Translations under genes and position numbers: made by a program
Assembly (NCBI GenBank): GCA_009599575.1
Contig: VWND01000005.1
Span: 868,001-932,000 of the forward strand
Reading direction: 5' to 3'
Origin: Blumeriella jaapii
Taxonomy: Eukaryota; Ascomycota; Leotiomycetes; Helotiales; Drepanopezizaceae
Length of the DNA: 64,000 nt
The notes under the pieces: model-generated
The model's input: only the letters and a program-made list of their open reading frames with translations
The model's database searches: none
Told to the model about the DNA's origin: nothing
Shown: piece after piece, positions 9,612-22,022 of the stretch
Numbering within the stretch: position 1 is the stretch's first letter
Layout: every line of letters starts with the position of its first letter

Positions 9612-11237
9612 GGTGCCGGCCGGGAGATGGTCGACGCTCGATGCGATGCGGCTCTGGGGATCGCCGACAGATTGCGTCGCGGAAGGAGGATGTGTTGGGC
9701 GATGAGGTGTTGATGAGTGCGTGATCGTACGGTACGAGTAAGGATCCTGCAGCGACTGCTACCCGTCTCGGGAATGATGTCGAGTCAAGAGCAATGGCTC
9801 TCGTTGCGTCTCTGCGGGACGCACATGCATATCATTGCATGTCTCGCGGCGAGTCGAGGTATGAGACGGAGGTGATGCCGGGCGTGGCAGGAGAGGTGAA
9901 GGAATGCGTCGTGGGAGGGGGAGGGGGAGGAGGGGGAGGGGCGAGAGATGAGGGGTTGGGAGGTTGAAGGTTGGGATGTTGAAGGTTGGGAGGTGGGAGG
10001 TTGAGGGTTGAAGGTTGAAGGTTGGAGTTGAAGATGTGAAAGCAGTACTGTACGTACAGTACTAGCTAGCCGTTAGGCGGGTGCGGTGCGGTGCGGTGCG
10101 GTGCGTTGCCGTGCGTTGCCGTGGAATGGCTGGGGCGTGTAGACGGTAGATCTTGGGGCCCGGGCTTGGGCTGGGCTTTTTGGGCTTTTTGGGCTGGGCT
10201 GGGCTGGGCAGCACGGTAGTAGTACGGGAGCAGTACGGGAGTACTACGGTAGTACGGTACATACATCATACATACTGTACATACCTACCTACCTACATAG
10301 TACTGTACATAGTACTGTAGCATTGATATCGATACTGTATCAAAAGCCTACACGTGTGCCAAAGGAAAACCCACGATGCAAAGAAGGCTTTTCGAAGACG
10401 TGTATCCCGAGTCTCGGATCCCGCGCTGTCGCAGCTGTGGGACACCTCTCCCACACCTGTGATCAAGAAGCCAAGCAGCGAGTTTTCGTGCGCACGTCTA
10501 TACATCGGACGCCCCGGCATGCCGCGTGGTGCTTCCGTGGACACCACACACCAAATCAACCTCTGGGTGCCGTTGGGTTCGTCGAGAACAACGAGTCTGA
10601 TCGATCGGGTGCCAGCGCGGCACGTCGGCCCTACCAATCCGTTGGTGGTGCGCGCGGCAACAGGCAGCTATCTGCAATGCACACACAATCACAAGGACTC
10701 GCTGCACGTGCGATCATCGGGCGCGCTTGAACCGCACCGAGGGCGGAGGGATGTGACCTGGCGACGAGGTGGGCGGCACTGGCACTCATCGAGGATGGAC
10801 GGATGGACGGACGGACGGATGGATGGATGGATGAATGGATGGATGGATGGATGGATGGATGGGATCATGTGGGACAACGACAACGCGCCGACTTCAGCCA
10901 GGGGAGCCATCGTGGGCCTGCCGGCCGGTGTGTGGATGGAGAGTGAGGGTGAGGGCGAGGGCGAGCGTCTGCGCCGGCCCTCGGATGCTCGCACCGCTTG
11001 TGGTCCATTGGCGGCCTTACTTTACATGAGGTACTTCAATGACTTGTCTGAACGAGAGCCGGCGATGCGGACGCATCGATGTACAGGAGAGGAGAATGAG
11101 GGTCCCAAGGCCGAACGAATACGCCTGATGCGCCTCCCAACGCCGATGCCTTGCCCATACGGGAGACCCAGCGTCCGAACCTGCGCCTGCACACGGCGCA
11201 AAAGGGTCACTCCCGCGATGCGCGGCGGCCGCGTCCA
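9612..11237. repeat. Repeat-rich intergenic region
   Basis: No convincing gene. It contains G-rich sequence (about 9905-9950), a degenerate GGTTGAAGGTTGGGA array (about 9955-10030), a perfect 20 bp palindrome at 10044-10063, GTGCG copies (about 10079-10110), GGGCT copies (about 10180-10206), GTAGTACGG-type repeats (about 10205-10265), CTAC repeats near 10285, and GATG repeats at about 10797-10860. A 350-codon plus-strand frame at 10354-11406 runs through the GATG array and across the PIM1 3' exon, so it is judged spurious. Confidence 0.7.
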
Positions 11238-14200
11238 TCAATCATCATCTTCGTCGTGGTCCTTGCCCCTCTTCTTGGACAGCTGGTCCTTCCACAACTT
11301 GTTGGCCTTCTTGGGGTCGAGGCTCGGGAACACCAGCTCAAAGACATCCGAGTACCAGCGGGCCGGGTGGCCGGTGAGCCCGTCCTTGATGTTCTGCGCA
11401 CGGTAAGCGGGGTGCCCAACGGTTCGAGATCATGCTCCTCCTTACCTCGGGAAGCTCGAGCCAGTCCGACATGTTGTCGGCGGGGAAGATGATCGTCTTC
11501 GAGCCGGCGCGTCGGGCGGCGACCGTCTTCTCTCGGAGGCCACCGATCCGCAACACTTTTCCCGTGACCGTAAGCTCGCCCGTCATGGCAATCGTGGGAT
11601 CCAGCGCCTGCTGCAGGGCCAACGAAAGCAGCGAAGTCGCCATGGTGATGCCCGCCGACGGCCCGTCCTTCTGAACGGCACCTTCGGGGCAATGAAGATG
11701 CACCTTGGCCTTGTCGAAGAAGCGGTTCTCGGGGAACTGTTTCGCTAACACTGATTTGGCGAAGGAGTACGCGATCGACGTCGACTCCTTCATGACCGCC
11801 TTGAGATTGCCCGTGACCGCGAGGCCAGGACGAGATTCGCGGCCAAGCGCACTCTCGAGGATAGACTCGACGTAGAGCGCAGCGCCTCCCATCTGCGTCC
11901 AGGCAAGACCCATGGCAACGCCCGGGGGAGTCACCTCGTACAAGCGGTCGGACGTGAACACGGGGGGCCCGACGTAGTCCTTCAGATTCTCCCGGTCGAT
12001 GGAGATGTGCACAGAGTCAGGAACCTTGAGGCTGACCCGCGGCACTTCGGTGGTCTCCCGCTCGACATTCTCCGACGTCTCCTTGACGTCGGTCGGGTCC
12101 TTCTTCGACTCTTCTTGGGCTGCCTTCCCTTCCTCGGTCAGAGCCTCGGCTTCGGGCAACACGCTCTCGCCAAGATCTTGCACAATTTTGAGCGCCGACT
12201 TGCGGTACACCTTCTCGATCTGCTTCTTCAGGTTCCGGACACCAGACTCCCGACAGTACTTATTGATCAGTTCTTCGATAGCGTCTTTGCCAAGTTGGAC
12301 ATCGACATCCTTCAGGCCAGCCAATTCCTTGGCAGCCGGTCCGAGGTATCGCTCGGCAATGGCCATCTTCTCGTCCGCGACATATCCAGACAATTCGATC
12401 ATTTCCATTCGGTCAAGGAGTGGTCGTGGAATCGTGTCCGTCATGTTGGCGGTGCAAACAAAAAGGACCTTGGATAGGTCGACGGGCACATCCAGATAGT
12501 GGTCCAAGAACGAGTTGTTCTGTTCGGGGTCGAGCAATTCCAACAGAGCGGATGCCGGGTCACCTTGGTGGCCTCGCCCGATTTTATCAATCTCATCAAT
12601 CAAGATCAAAGGATTCTCAGACTGGCACTTCTTCAAAGCCTGAATGATTCGTCCCGGCAAAGCGCCAACGTAGGTTCTTCGGTGACCCTTGATTTCCGCA
12701 ACGTCGGTGAGACCTCCAACACTGAACCTGTAGTACTGCCTGTTGAGAGCCCTGGCGATACTTTTGCCTATGCTAGTCTTTCCGACTCCGGGAGGGCCAA
12801 CAAAACACAGTATCTTGCCTTCCACGGTTCCGCGCAGCTTCCCGACCGCGATGAACTCTAAAATCCGGTCCTTGACGTCCTTCAGACCGTGATGGTCCTC
12901 GTCTAGAACTGTCATCGCATTGGTGATTCCAAAGTTTTCGGCACTTCGCTGGCCCCAAGGGATCTGGGTCAGCCAATCCAAATAATTCCTCGTCACGTTG
13001 AACTCTGAAGCGGCTGGCTCCAGATGAGCTAGCTTTGAGTTCCTCATCGAACACCCTCTTGACCGGCTCCGGCATCGCGAGCTTTTGCCCTCGCTCTTTG
13101 AACTTCTCGACCAGCTTATCTTTTCCGTCGGATTCGATGCCGAGTTCTCTCCGGATGCCTTTCATCTGCTCCATCAACCAGTACTCTCGCTGCCTCTTTT
13201 GGATCGATTTCTCAACGTCCTTCGTAATTTTCGACTGTAACTGTGCGTTCATGAGCTCTTTCTTTAGAACAACAAGCGCTTTTTGCAGTCGGTCTTCAAC
13301 GTTTAGAGTTTCGAGGACTTCTTGCAGCTCAGCCACTTCGCCGGCTGATACAGCAGCGGCAAAATCAGCGAGTTTAGCAGGCTCTTGCATGACATTCCCT
13401 GCGGACTGGCTCATAGAAAAGCTTGAAATTTGGTCGCGAAACAGAGAGTTCATCCCGGCAACCTCCTTGAAAACGTTGATGATTTCATTCGTGATGGCTC
13501 GGATGACGGGACTTTTGGGATCGTGCGGCTCTTCTGCGAGATTCTCAACCTTGGCCAGACTCACGGGATACTTCCGCAAGAAAGAGGTCGGGTCATAAGG
13601 GGCAGGTGCGTCACCAGCTTTTTGCTGGACCGCGCTCTCCTCGAAACTAGCCACCACATCACCCTTCTTGTCAGAAGATGCCTCCTCCTTCACTGCCTTC
13701 GGTGGAATGACATCAGGTACCGGGGGCGCATCCTGTGGAGTCCCGTCTTTGTTCTTGACCTCCGCGGTGGTCGTCCCATCTGCATTGCTAATGAGAGCGG
13801 ACATTTTTATCCTTCTGTGGGGGTAGAACACCGCGGTGAGCGCACCCTCGTCGCCGTGGACTGGAAATGCACTTGTGATCTGCGCGAACACTCCAACATC
13901 GTGGACCTGGTTTATATTCTCAATCACGTCTCCATCGGCGTTTTCATCCTTGAACAAGAACGCTCCGATGTACGGTTGGCCCCTTTTGATCATCTCCTGT
14001 ATGGCGGCAACGACATTGGGATCTCGGACCGTAATCGCTTTATAGAACCCGGGGAAGAGGGGTCGCTTCGATATTGGCAGAGCCATGACCTGTGGGTACA
14101 CGTCTGGAACGGTAGCTTTCTGCAGAGCTTTCTCGGCGGAGGGCTTCCGTCCTTTTTTCCCGCCATCTCCGCTTCCAGCATCACCAGCACCCCCAGCTGC

Positions 14201-14596
14201 AGCACCGCTGGCTTTGCCATCGCTTGCGCCCCCCGTTGTATTGTCACCTGTTGATACCGGATCGGAAGCTTTACTCTTTGTCTCTGCTAGGTTCTCGGTT
14301 TCCTTCGGCGACTCGGCTCTCTCTTTCGTGATCTTGTCTGCGGTCCCTTCTAACCTGTCCTTAGAGGGCTTGGGCTCGTCTTTCCTTCGTGCGGGAGATG
14401 TGGAAAATCTCGAGGTCCCCGGTACCGCTTGCAACGAAAGATGAGGACGTAGAGATGCATATGTGACAGCAGCGATCTGACCACGGTAAGACGTGGTATG
14501 TAGTCTGCTAGAGACGTTCAACAGGTTTCGTCTAGAAGCACCCCGTGTTGTGTTCCGAATCACAAGCCGCCATGGTAGATTCTGGCCGTATAACAT
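11238..14596 (-). CDS. PIM1: Mitochondrial Lon protease (PIM1); one apparent frameshift
   Basis: An ATP-dependent AAA+ serine protease of the mitochondrial matrix, about 1,101 residues. It degrades misfolded matrix proteins and binds mtDNA. I start at the ATG at 14594-14596, which gives an Arg/Ser-rich presequence; the frame is open a little further only from TTG. After an acidic, Gly/Ala-rich linker, the Lon N-domain begins near [11 protein letters not shown]. The coiled region ends at RVFDEEL, where the frame slips at the AAA at 13034-13036 and continues as [13 protein letters not shown]. Walker A is GPPGVGKTS, Walker B LILIDEID, the catalytic serine is in KDGPSAG and the lysine in [10 protein letters not shown] 52 bp intron (11394-11445, GTAAGG...GCGCAG) precedes the last exon, 11238-11393, which ends in an acidic tail. 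Removing one base makes the total a multiple of three. Confidence 0.9.
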
Positions 14597-15269
14597 AACT
14601 TCGTAGGGGCAAATTGTCCTTCTGGCCAATCGTCCCTTATGAAAGAAAGAAATTAGGCTTCGTCGTCGGTCGAAGCAGTGTGCAAATTCCCAGTCGTCAA
14701 GTGAAAAGTGTTATCGAGGAGAGTGGCGCGTCGTCTGACGAGGCGTCAATCGCGAAGTCTACTCATCATTGCTTTCAAAGCCCCGGCCGGCACTTTTTAT
14801 CACCGACGCTAAGGCCAGGCCCGCTAACTCGTCTCGGCTGACCCATTTTCGCCTCCCTTAATACCTAAGCGACCATCACAACATCCAGATAAGACCCCTC
14901 AAGAATTCGTTGTTGATTTTATGACTGAATAGGGCCCGCCCACGCCCACTTGGAGGTCTAGAGTTACAGATCTGCCAATCAGCGAGCGCTGTCAAACTGA
15001 TCCACCAAAAAGTTTCCTTTCGGGCTGAGTGAGCGAGCTATCAAATACACGTTATCCCAGGCAGAGATGCCGCAATGAGCTTCACAGTCGCTGTATTCCA
15101 CCATACGCCAACACTGCACTGTGTGAAGCTTGTTCTAATTGGTGCCGGGTGTGAATACCGTTCGCAAGACAACTACAGCGGCATTCGAGAGTGTCCGTCA
15201 TTGCTCTGACAGATGCATGTATTCACTATTACACCCATCCCTCCATCATCTGTGCCTCTATTTCCATGT
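14597..15269. other. Intergenic, PIM1 upstream region
   Basis: About 670 bp between the PIM1 start and the BRO1 stop, both minus strand. It should hold the PIM1 promoter. I see no gene or repeat, only scattered short AT-rich patches. Confidence 0.4.
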
Positions 15270-18200
15270 CTATTTCCATGAGTTCAAGCCTGCCCATGGG
15301 TCGCCACCACTTTGTTGCTGAGGCTGGGTTTGCCGCTGAGGATTTCCGTAGTTATACTCATTCTGGCCACCGGGTGGCGCACCAGGTTGTTGAAATGTTT
15401 GCTGAGGACCCAGAGGCGGTGGACCTCGGGGAGGCGGCGGCGGGACGTAGCCCTGTGGAAGGTATTGCGGTTGGCCTTGTGGCTGGTGCATCGGCCGCCC
15501 AAAGTTTGACTGGCTTTGCGAAAATGTGGTTTGCGTTGGAGGAGGTGAAACGGACTGATACATGCCGGGGTTGTAGCCTTCTTGGGGCTGTGGTATTACA
15601 GTTTGGGCATAAGGATCAACTCTGGATTGTTGTTGGGATGGGTAGAATGCGTTTTGTGGGACTCCACCGAATGATGTCGACTGAGGATTTGCCGATTGGA
15701 GATGCCCTGATTGCGGGAGTGGTGACGTTGGGACCTGACTTTGGCCGGTAAAATTGGTTTGGGGGTATCTGGTAGATGGCGACGTCGAATTAAAAGCAAG
15801 AGACTGATTTCGCACCGGTTTGTTAATTGGCTGAGATGTGGATGGGTCCATTGACATTCGTTCCATGAGTTCCCGGAGGCGCTCACGCTCTTTGTCTGCC
15901 TCGCCACTAGCACTGCGGTTTCGTTCGTGCTCTATTTGACTCAGAAGCTGGGCTCCTTCGGATCTCCGGTTGTTCACAAAAGTTTCCACATTTTTGTCAA
16001 GACTGTCTACTGTATCTTTCATCTCGTTGTACCATTGCTTGGCTGCTTGGAGTCCAGCTTCGAGATCCAAGAATTCTTGATATATTCGCTTGTATTTCGA
16101 CATGACAGATGCGCGTTGTCGAGTAAGGCTTTCGTATTTGCTCTGCTCGGATCGAACTCGCTTGTCTTGTAGTAGGTTGTTGAAGGTTGACGTGAGCTCT
16201 TTCATGAGAGAAGATTGCTTGTGGTTAGCTGAGAGGAGGCGGCTCTGGTGCGGTCTGAACTTTTCCAATTCTGCTTGGAAGAGCTGACTTTCGTAATTGG
16301 ATATTGACTTCTTATTCAGGATCAAAACCTGAGAGATGTCGTCGTTGTGGATCTTGTTTCTCGGTTAAGGATGCAGTGGCTGATGTGATCTTCAGAGGTG
16401 CTTACCTTTTCCTTCAAGTCCTTCAGCACTTGTGATCTTTCACGCTTGATCAAGTTCAGCTTCTTCAGAATCTCTTCTACCCTTGCAACTTGGTCCATCA
16501 CGCTCATACCGCGATCCTCAAAGTCGGCATCCAGAAGATTGCCCTGTCCTCCGATGGGGCTCCCAACATTTCTTGATCTGCCACCCACTTGTATCAGAGC
16601 CTTTTGAAATAGCACATCTGCTTCACCAATCTCACCGGCGGATCTCATCTCGTCAAAGTCTACTTCGAATTGCCGCATCTTGGAGTACAGTTGACTGTCA
16701 TTTCGGGCGGCTTCCTCGAGAGCGTCCCTGTAGTTCCTAATGTCGTTTTTGAGAGTGGAAGTCAACCGAGAGCTTGGTTGTTGGGTCCAATCTCCTTCGT
16801 ATTTCGATCGCATCTTCTCGCACACGCTTTCCTCCATGTCCAGTTGTTTACTACTCCTATCTAGGACAGCCACAATGCTTTCTTTACTTGACTTTAGAAA
16901 TTCAAACGCAGATGCAGGTCTGTCGTTATTGGCAACATCATCGCACCAGCCCCTGAACTCGTCATCAGCTGTCAGCTCCTGATCGATTCCACCTTTGAGG
17001 ATCTGCAGAGCACCAGGCAATCTCAGGTAATCAAGGCTTGCAGCCATCTCGCTATTTGCTGTCTCAACTCGCTCCGTTTCAGCTCGTACTAGCTTTGCTT
17101 TCTCTTCGTCGTACAGACTTGCGGATTCCGTGACAGACATAGGGACGATCTTTTGAAAGATGTCGGGTCCAGTGATGCGCTGGATGTCCTGTCCGGCATA
17201 CAACTCACTGACGGGTATCGCCTTTGCTGCTGGCAGCTTTGGAATTACAGCAAGCGCAGCTTCAGCAGGAACGGTCTGGTGGTAGATGTAATCGTTGTCT
17301 TTGATCAACTCGGAGAGCTTCTCGTGGACATTTGCAAGCTGGCGCTTGGTAATCTCGACCAAGGTAGGCCCAGTCTCTGAGGTCAAATTTGAATTGGCAG
17401 GCACGTTCCCCGGAAAGCTACTGGCGAGCTTGTTAGCTTCTTTTGCAGTCACTTCTGCGGCTTGGAGTCGTGAAATGGCCGTTCCGTGAGAATTGGCATC
17501 ATCGTCAGCCAGGGCTTGGTAGTATTGGGCCAGCGATGTCATGTAATGGGATTTGATCTAGTCATTCGGTAAGTGTCCGTAACATCGCAGCGAGAAAAAC
17601 ACGATAACAGATAGCCTGTAGACTGACAGACTGCCAACCCCGAGGGGTACACCATCTTCCCACGGGAATGCGATTTGGAAAACGTACCTGAACAACCAGA
17701 AGCCAAACCTTCTCAAAAACCGCTTTGTTGACATTGTCCTGCGTTCCCTCCACTGCTTGGGCGTATAGATAGGCAGCTTGACTTGCAAGCTTCGCCAGAA
17801 GTCCTACTTTCTTTCCGTCGGCGATCTGTTTCTCCAAGAAAACCTCCTGTCCCTGGGCTAACATGATCTGTATGAGCGTTTTGATAGTTTCTCTGCTGAG
17901 ATCTGTGGACGGGGCGTGTAGGAAGTTCTCGTTAATGTACGTAAACATGCCCGCAGAAGCTTGGAACGAATGGTACGCAGTTTTGAGTCCGGAGTCTTCG
18001 GATCGAGTTTGATGGGCTGCGTGACATGACAGCACGGCAGAGATGTTGAAGATGATTGAGGCCTTCTCGTATGCCAAGGAGTATTGGGAAGTGGGCTTAT
18101 GGGTGAAAGCATCAAACCTAAACGTACCATCAGCGCGTTCAAGAGCTCTCTTGGTCGGAAAACGTACCAGGTGAAGGAGATCTTGATATGGTTTTCATCC

Positions 18201-18442
18201 ACCGGAAACCGGAGGTCCAACAGTTCCAGCTGCCCGTAATATCTGTACAGTAAATCTCGCCCAGCAGCACTGTCTTTGCCCGCTCCGCGCATGTCCTGCC
18301 GCAAACGGTTCAGCGTCGCGCACTCTTCCGCGTACCGCTCTGGATCGTCGCCGTAGAAATCGCGGATGTGCTGTTTCAGCGGCTGTATCCAGTCTATCTC
18401 GTTGGTCGCCTTCAGAGGCGACGATATCATGGGTGCCTGCAT
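15270..18442 (-). CDS. BRO1: Vacuolar protein-sorting protein BRO1 (ALIX family)
   Basis: An endosomal ESCRT-III partner of 979 residues that recruits the deubiquitinase Doa4 and stabilises Snf7 during cargo sorting into multivesicular bodies. There are four exons: 18168-18442, 17688-18117, 16406-17557 and 15270-16352. The introns are 50, 130 and 53 bp, with donors GTACGT, GTACGT and GTAAGC. The coding total is an exact multiple of three. The first exon opens with MQAPMISSPLK, then NEIDWI and YGDDPERYAEEC, typical of the BRO1 domain. The boomerang domain (about residues 1-390) is followed by a helical V domain with YYQALADDDANSHG near its start. The C-terminus is rich in Pro/Gln with a PPPPPRGPPPLGP stretch, as expected for SH3/Doa4 contacts. 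PalA/Rim20 is a paralogue, but the long proline-rich tail fits BRO1. Confidence 0.92.
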
Positions 18443-19597
18443 CCTTTCTTCCTTCACACAGGCGCTCCGCGGTCTCGTGTGTCAGGCTTGGCGAGGTTTT
18501 CCCTATCCGCAGATGCAATACTGACACAATCGTCGAAGTTCGTCTTCCTGGAAGACGATGGCGGGGGCCAAAGAGGACTGACGTGTTGTTTCGCAAAGCG
18601 GAGGAGGGTTTGCGCTATGCTATGCTGTGCTGTGCTGCGCTGTGCTGTTATGCTACCGGGTCAGCGTTCAGCTCGAAGAAGGGTCGTCCGTGTAGGCAGG
18701 TTCGCATATGTCGTTCATGATATTGATCTCGCAAGTGAATTCTTTCAGAGACGTCGAAGATTGGGGTTTGTCGAGAGCAGGAGTGCGGGCGCACCAAGCA
18801 TGTCTCCGGCTCTGGGGATCTTTGTGGATCGGAAGCTTGAGCTTAACTTCGAACGCCGAACCACAGTACAGTACAGTAGTACCTACAGTACCTAGTAAGT
18901 TTATGTGTCGAGCAGCCTGCAGCCAACCTGGCCCTAGATGTCAAATAAGCGCCGCTACGTGCGTGGATTTAACTTCAGTGCAGTACAATTGTACCTGGGC
19001 TTCGTGTCCCATTTAAGATCTCAATTGCTTTCCCTCTCTCTCCTGTAGCCGCCCGAGGAGACACTTATGGTGGTCGACTACCTGCGAGGCATCAACGCCT
19101 CTTTCTATCTTTTGGTACTGTGTGAATGTACCGCGCCTCGATTGGGATCACTTGAGCAAATGGAAATCCCTGGTAGAGTATGGTAGGCCCTGGGACGAGT
19201 TACGAGGCCAGATGCCATGCATGTGCTTCGTCACAATAGCCAGTAGGATAGCAACGAGGCAATTTGGCGATACGATTGAGCAGAGATAGAGCGGTCTTGC
19301 TGGGGCCAACGGTCTATATTTCAGGGCGATATTGGCCGGTTGGAAGGACCATTGGCCGAATGTCGTTGGCGGCTACCAAACCATCCCCAGCATTGGCGAC
19401 ATCATTGCTTGAGCAGAGTTTCCTCCCGTTGGCCTTCTAGATGTACAGTACACGCTGGATGGGTATGTGCTAAAGAATCCCCATCTCTCTATCATACAGA
19501 CTCCGATGCTCCCCTGACGGTCTCCAATTTCCGCTGATGTAACACATTATATCACACATAAATACACCGCCTATTCTAGCATACAGACCCAGTAGAA
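18443..19597. other. Intergenic, BRO1 upstream region
   Basis: About 1.15 kb with no supported gene. It has a TGCTG-rich patch at about 18615-18650 and a cluster of ACAGTACAGTA/GTACCTACAG motifs at about 18867-18897. Sequence just upstream of the BRO1 start should be promoter. Confidence 0.45.
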
Positions 19598-21313
19598 TCA
19601 AGCTCCTGTTCCCGCTGAGTTCTTCTTGGGGTTATTTTCTTTACTGGAAGTATCCGGTTTGGATGAACCGTCGTTCGACGATGTGCCCTCACTACCGTCC
19701 TTGGTGGCATCCGTGAACTTGTTCCAGACCGACTTCAAAAATCCTTCGTGCTTAGAAGTGTCGTCGGGAGAGCTGAACCGTCAGAACGAGTACATCCTGA
19801 AGGTGCTTGCAGAAGACTTACCTCGCCCGGCCGACATTCATAATTCGCTTTGCAGTCTTATCGCCCATCTCATCCGCAAGCATCTCGACGATGGTGCGTT
19901 GGTTGGCGCTTAAATACTTCGGCGTAGCGACTTTGAACTCGACCTTGAGATCTCCCCAGCCTCTTCTTCCGTCGATTCGTTTCATTCCTTTGCCACTGAG
20001 GGTGATTTTGTCTCCAGTTCCAGTCCCAGTGGCTACTTTGACCATCACGTCGCCGTCGAGAGTTGGGATCTTGACTTCCCCACCCAGGAGGCCGGTGGTG
20101 AGAGGGATTGTCGCCGTGTAGAATATATCAGCTCCAGAACGGCGATACTTGGGGTCCGTTGCCACTCTCACAAGGACAAAAAGATCTCCGCGGATGGATC
20201 GTGCGTTGGGGTTGACGGCGTTTCCAGTTGCTGGCGCGTCTCCTTCTCCATCCAGTCGCAGTCGCATCCCATCTTCTATCCCTCCAGGGATATCGACCGT
20301 CACCGTCTTCCGCTCTCTCACAACTCCATTACCTGAGCATGACCTACATTCGCCTCCCTTTGGGATCGTCACCCCTTGGCCGCCACAGGCACCGCACGTT
20401 GACGCCATCTGGAATCCGCCGTGCACGAAATGCACCCGGGTTCCCGTACCACCACAGGACTTGCACTCCGTTCGCTTCGTTCCGGGCTTCATTCCACTGC
20501 CCGAGCAGGTTTTACAAGTCGTCAAGGGCTGGATGCTGATTGTTTTGCTTGTTCCCTTCGCAGCCTCCGCAAACGTGATGTGCGCCTGTACCTCTATGGA
20601 CTCTCCGACGAGCACGTCCTCCTGAAAGGGATTCCCGCCTGCTCGAGTTCTTCGTCCTCCGGTAAAGCCCTTGAACAAGTCCTCGAAGTTGAAATCGCCT
20701 CCCGCAAAGCCCCCGCCAAATCCGCTCCAAAGCCGCCCGGAAAGCCACCAGCGCCTCCGCCTCCAAACGGGGAACCTCCGGCATCGGGTCCAGCGGGATT
20801 GCCTCCTTGATCGAAAGCTGCAGCTCCGTATTGATCATACGCAGCCTTCTTTTGCGGATCCGAGAGTAGTTCGTATGAAGCCTGTGCCTCCGCAAATTTG
20901 TCTTTTGCGGATGGGTCCTTGTTTGTATCCGGATGAAACTTCTTCGCTAGTCCGTAGTATGCCTTCTTGATGTCGCCAGCTGAGGCATTCTTGTCGACGC
21001 CGAGAACAGTGTAGGGGTTCTTCACAGCTCGTAAATTGGAGCTGGCATGAAAAGACTGCAGGTGGTCAGCGAAGAGAACTCGCAGTGGGCCCGAAATACT
21101 CACTCGTTTCCTTGAAGCGTCTGCACGCCTCGCTTTTGCTGCGGTGGGATGAGGTCGCCGTGATCCATGAGGAACGGCAGAGCTCAACGCCCGACACTGT
21201 TCCCTCCGCGAAATTCCGTGCCTGAGGTGGTATTGCCCCGAGGCATTGGCAGGGCACAAGACCCGACTTGAGGTGGCCACCCTGCTCAGTGCGTGTGTAG
21301 TGCCAACGTTCAT
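19598..21313 (-). CDS. MDJ1: Mitochondrial DnaJ (type I Hsp40) MDJ1; one apparent frameshift
   Basis: The co-chaperone of mitochondrial Hsp70, about 539 residues. The start is the ATG at 21311-21313. Exon 1 (21104-21313) encodes a basic presequence. A 48 bp intron (21056-21103, GTGAGT, CTGAC branch, CTGCAG) leads to the J domain, with HPD in [12 protein letters not shown] Gly/Phe region follows, then four CxxCxGxG zinc-binding repeats ([32 protein letters not shown]) and the substrate-binding C-domain. The frame slips within the Gly/Phe region at about 20721-20730, where one G appears to be missing. A 49 bp intron (19773-19821, GTAAGT...TTCAG) joins the final exon 19598-19772, beginning [17 protein letters not shown]. 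Adding one base makes the total a multiple of three. Confidence 0.9.
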
Positions 21314-22022
21314 CGTGCAGCGTCGTGGGCGTTGTAGGCGTTGTAGGCGTTGGAGGCGTTCATGGACGAAAGTTCGCGATCATATGAGTACTTTGTGCTC
21401 ACAGAATGAGGCAGAAATGACATGGACAACTTTTTTTTGAGGTGGTTCTTCCTATTGGCCGTACGATGTCAGTGCACGGACGCGGATGCACCTAGAGTGG
21501 GCACGAATCTTCCATCGCAGCCTCGAAGTCGAATTCGCGCATTTCCGACAGACAGCGATCTCCTCAGAGGCACGCAAGTGATTGATGATGGGGCACCGAC
21601 GAACCGGTCCGGCGGTTCATGTGGGCAATGTTTCGATGCAAGAGAGAACCATCTCGCCCCCGAGGTGCCTTACCCAGGGACCTCTTGATCCCCGCCACAA
21701 GCCATGCATGCATTCATTCAGCCTTGCTCTCTCAGTAGCGTTGGGTGCGCATTCGCGCCTCGTAAACCACTTCCATTCTCGTTCTCAGCGTCACGCAACA
21801 GACGGACCATCTCTCTCACGTATGCCGGAATTGTTCTATCCCTCGGGATCCGCGCGCCGGGCCCGCCAAGTCTACGCCGTAATTGCAAGTACACAGATCT
21901 GTTCAAGCCACTCCGACACTCGGTGTATGTACATACCGCCACCCATCCCATGCTCGACAATGTTGCCTTCACCGCGGCCGCTGTGGTGAGAAGCGCATGC
22001 GGAAATTCTTATCTGCGTCGTG
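21314..22022. other. Intergenic, MDJ1 upstream region
   Basis: About 700 bp between the MDJ1 start and the SAP30 stop, both minus strand. It contains a short GGCGTTGTA-type repeat at about 21328-21362. No gene is supported. Confidence 0.4.

Noticed and set aside
10354..11406. 350-codon plus-strand frame with MDGWMDGWM repeats
   Set aside because: The repeat comes from a GATG microsatellite and the end overlaps the PIM1 3' exon and intron; no recognisable domain.
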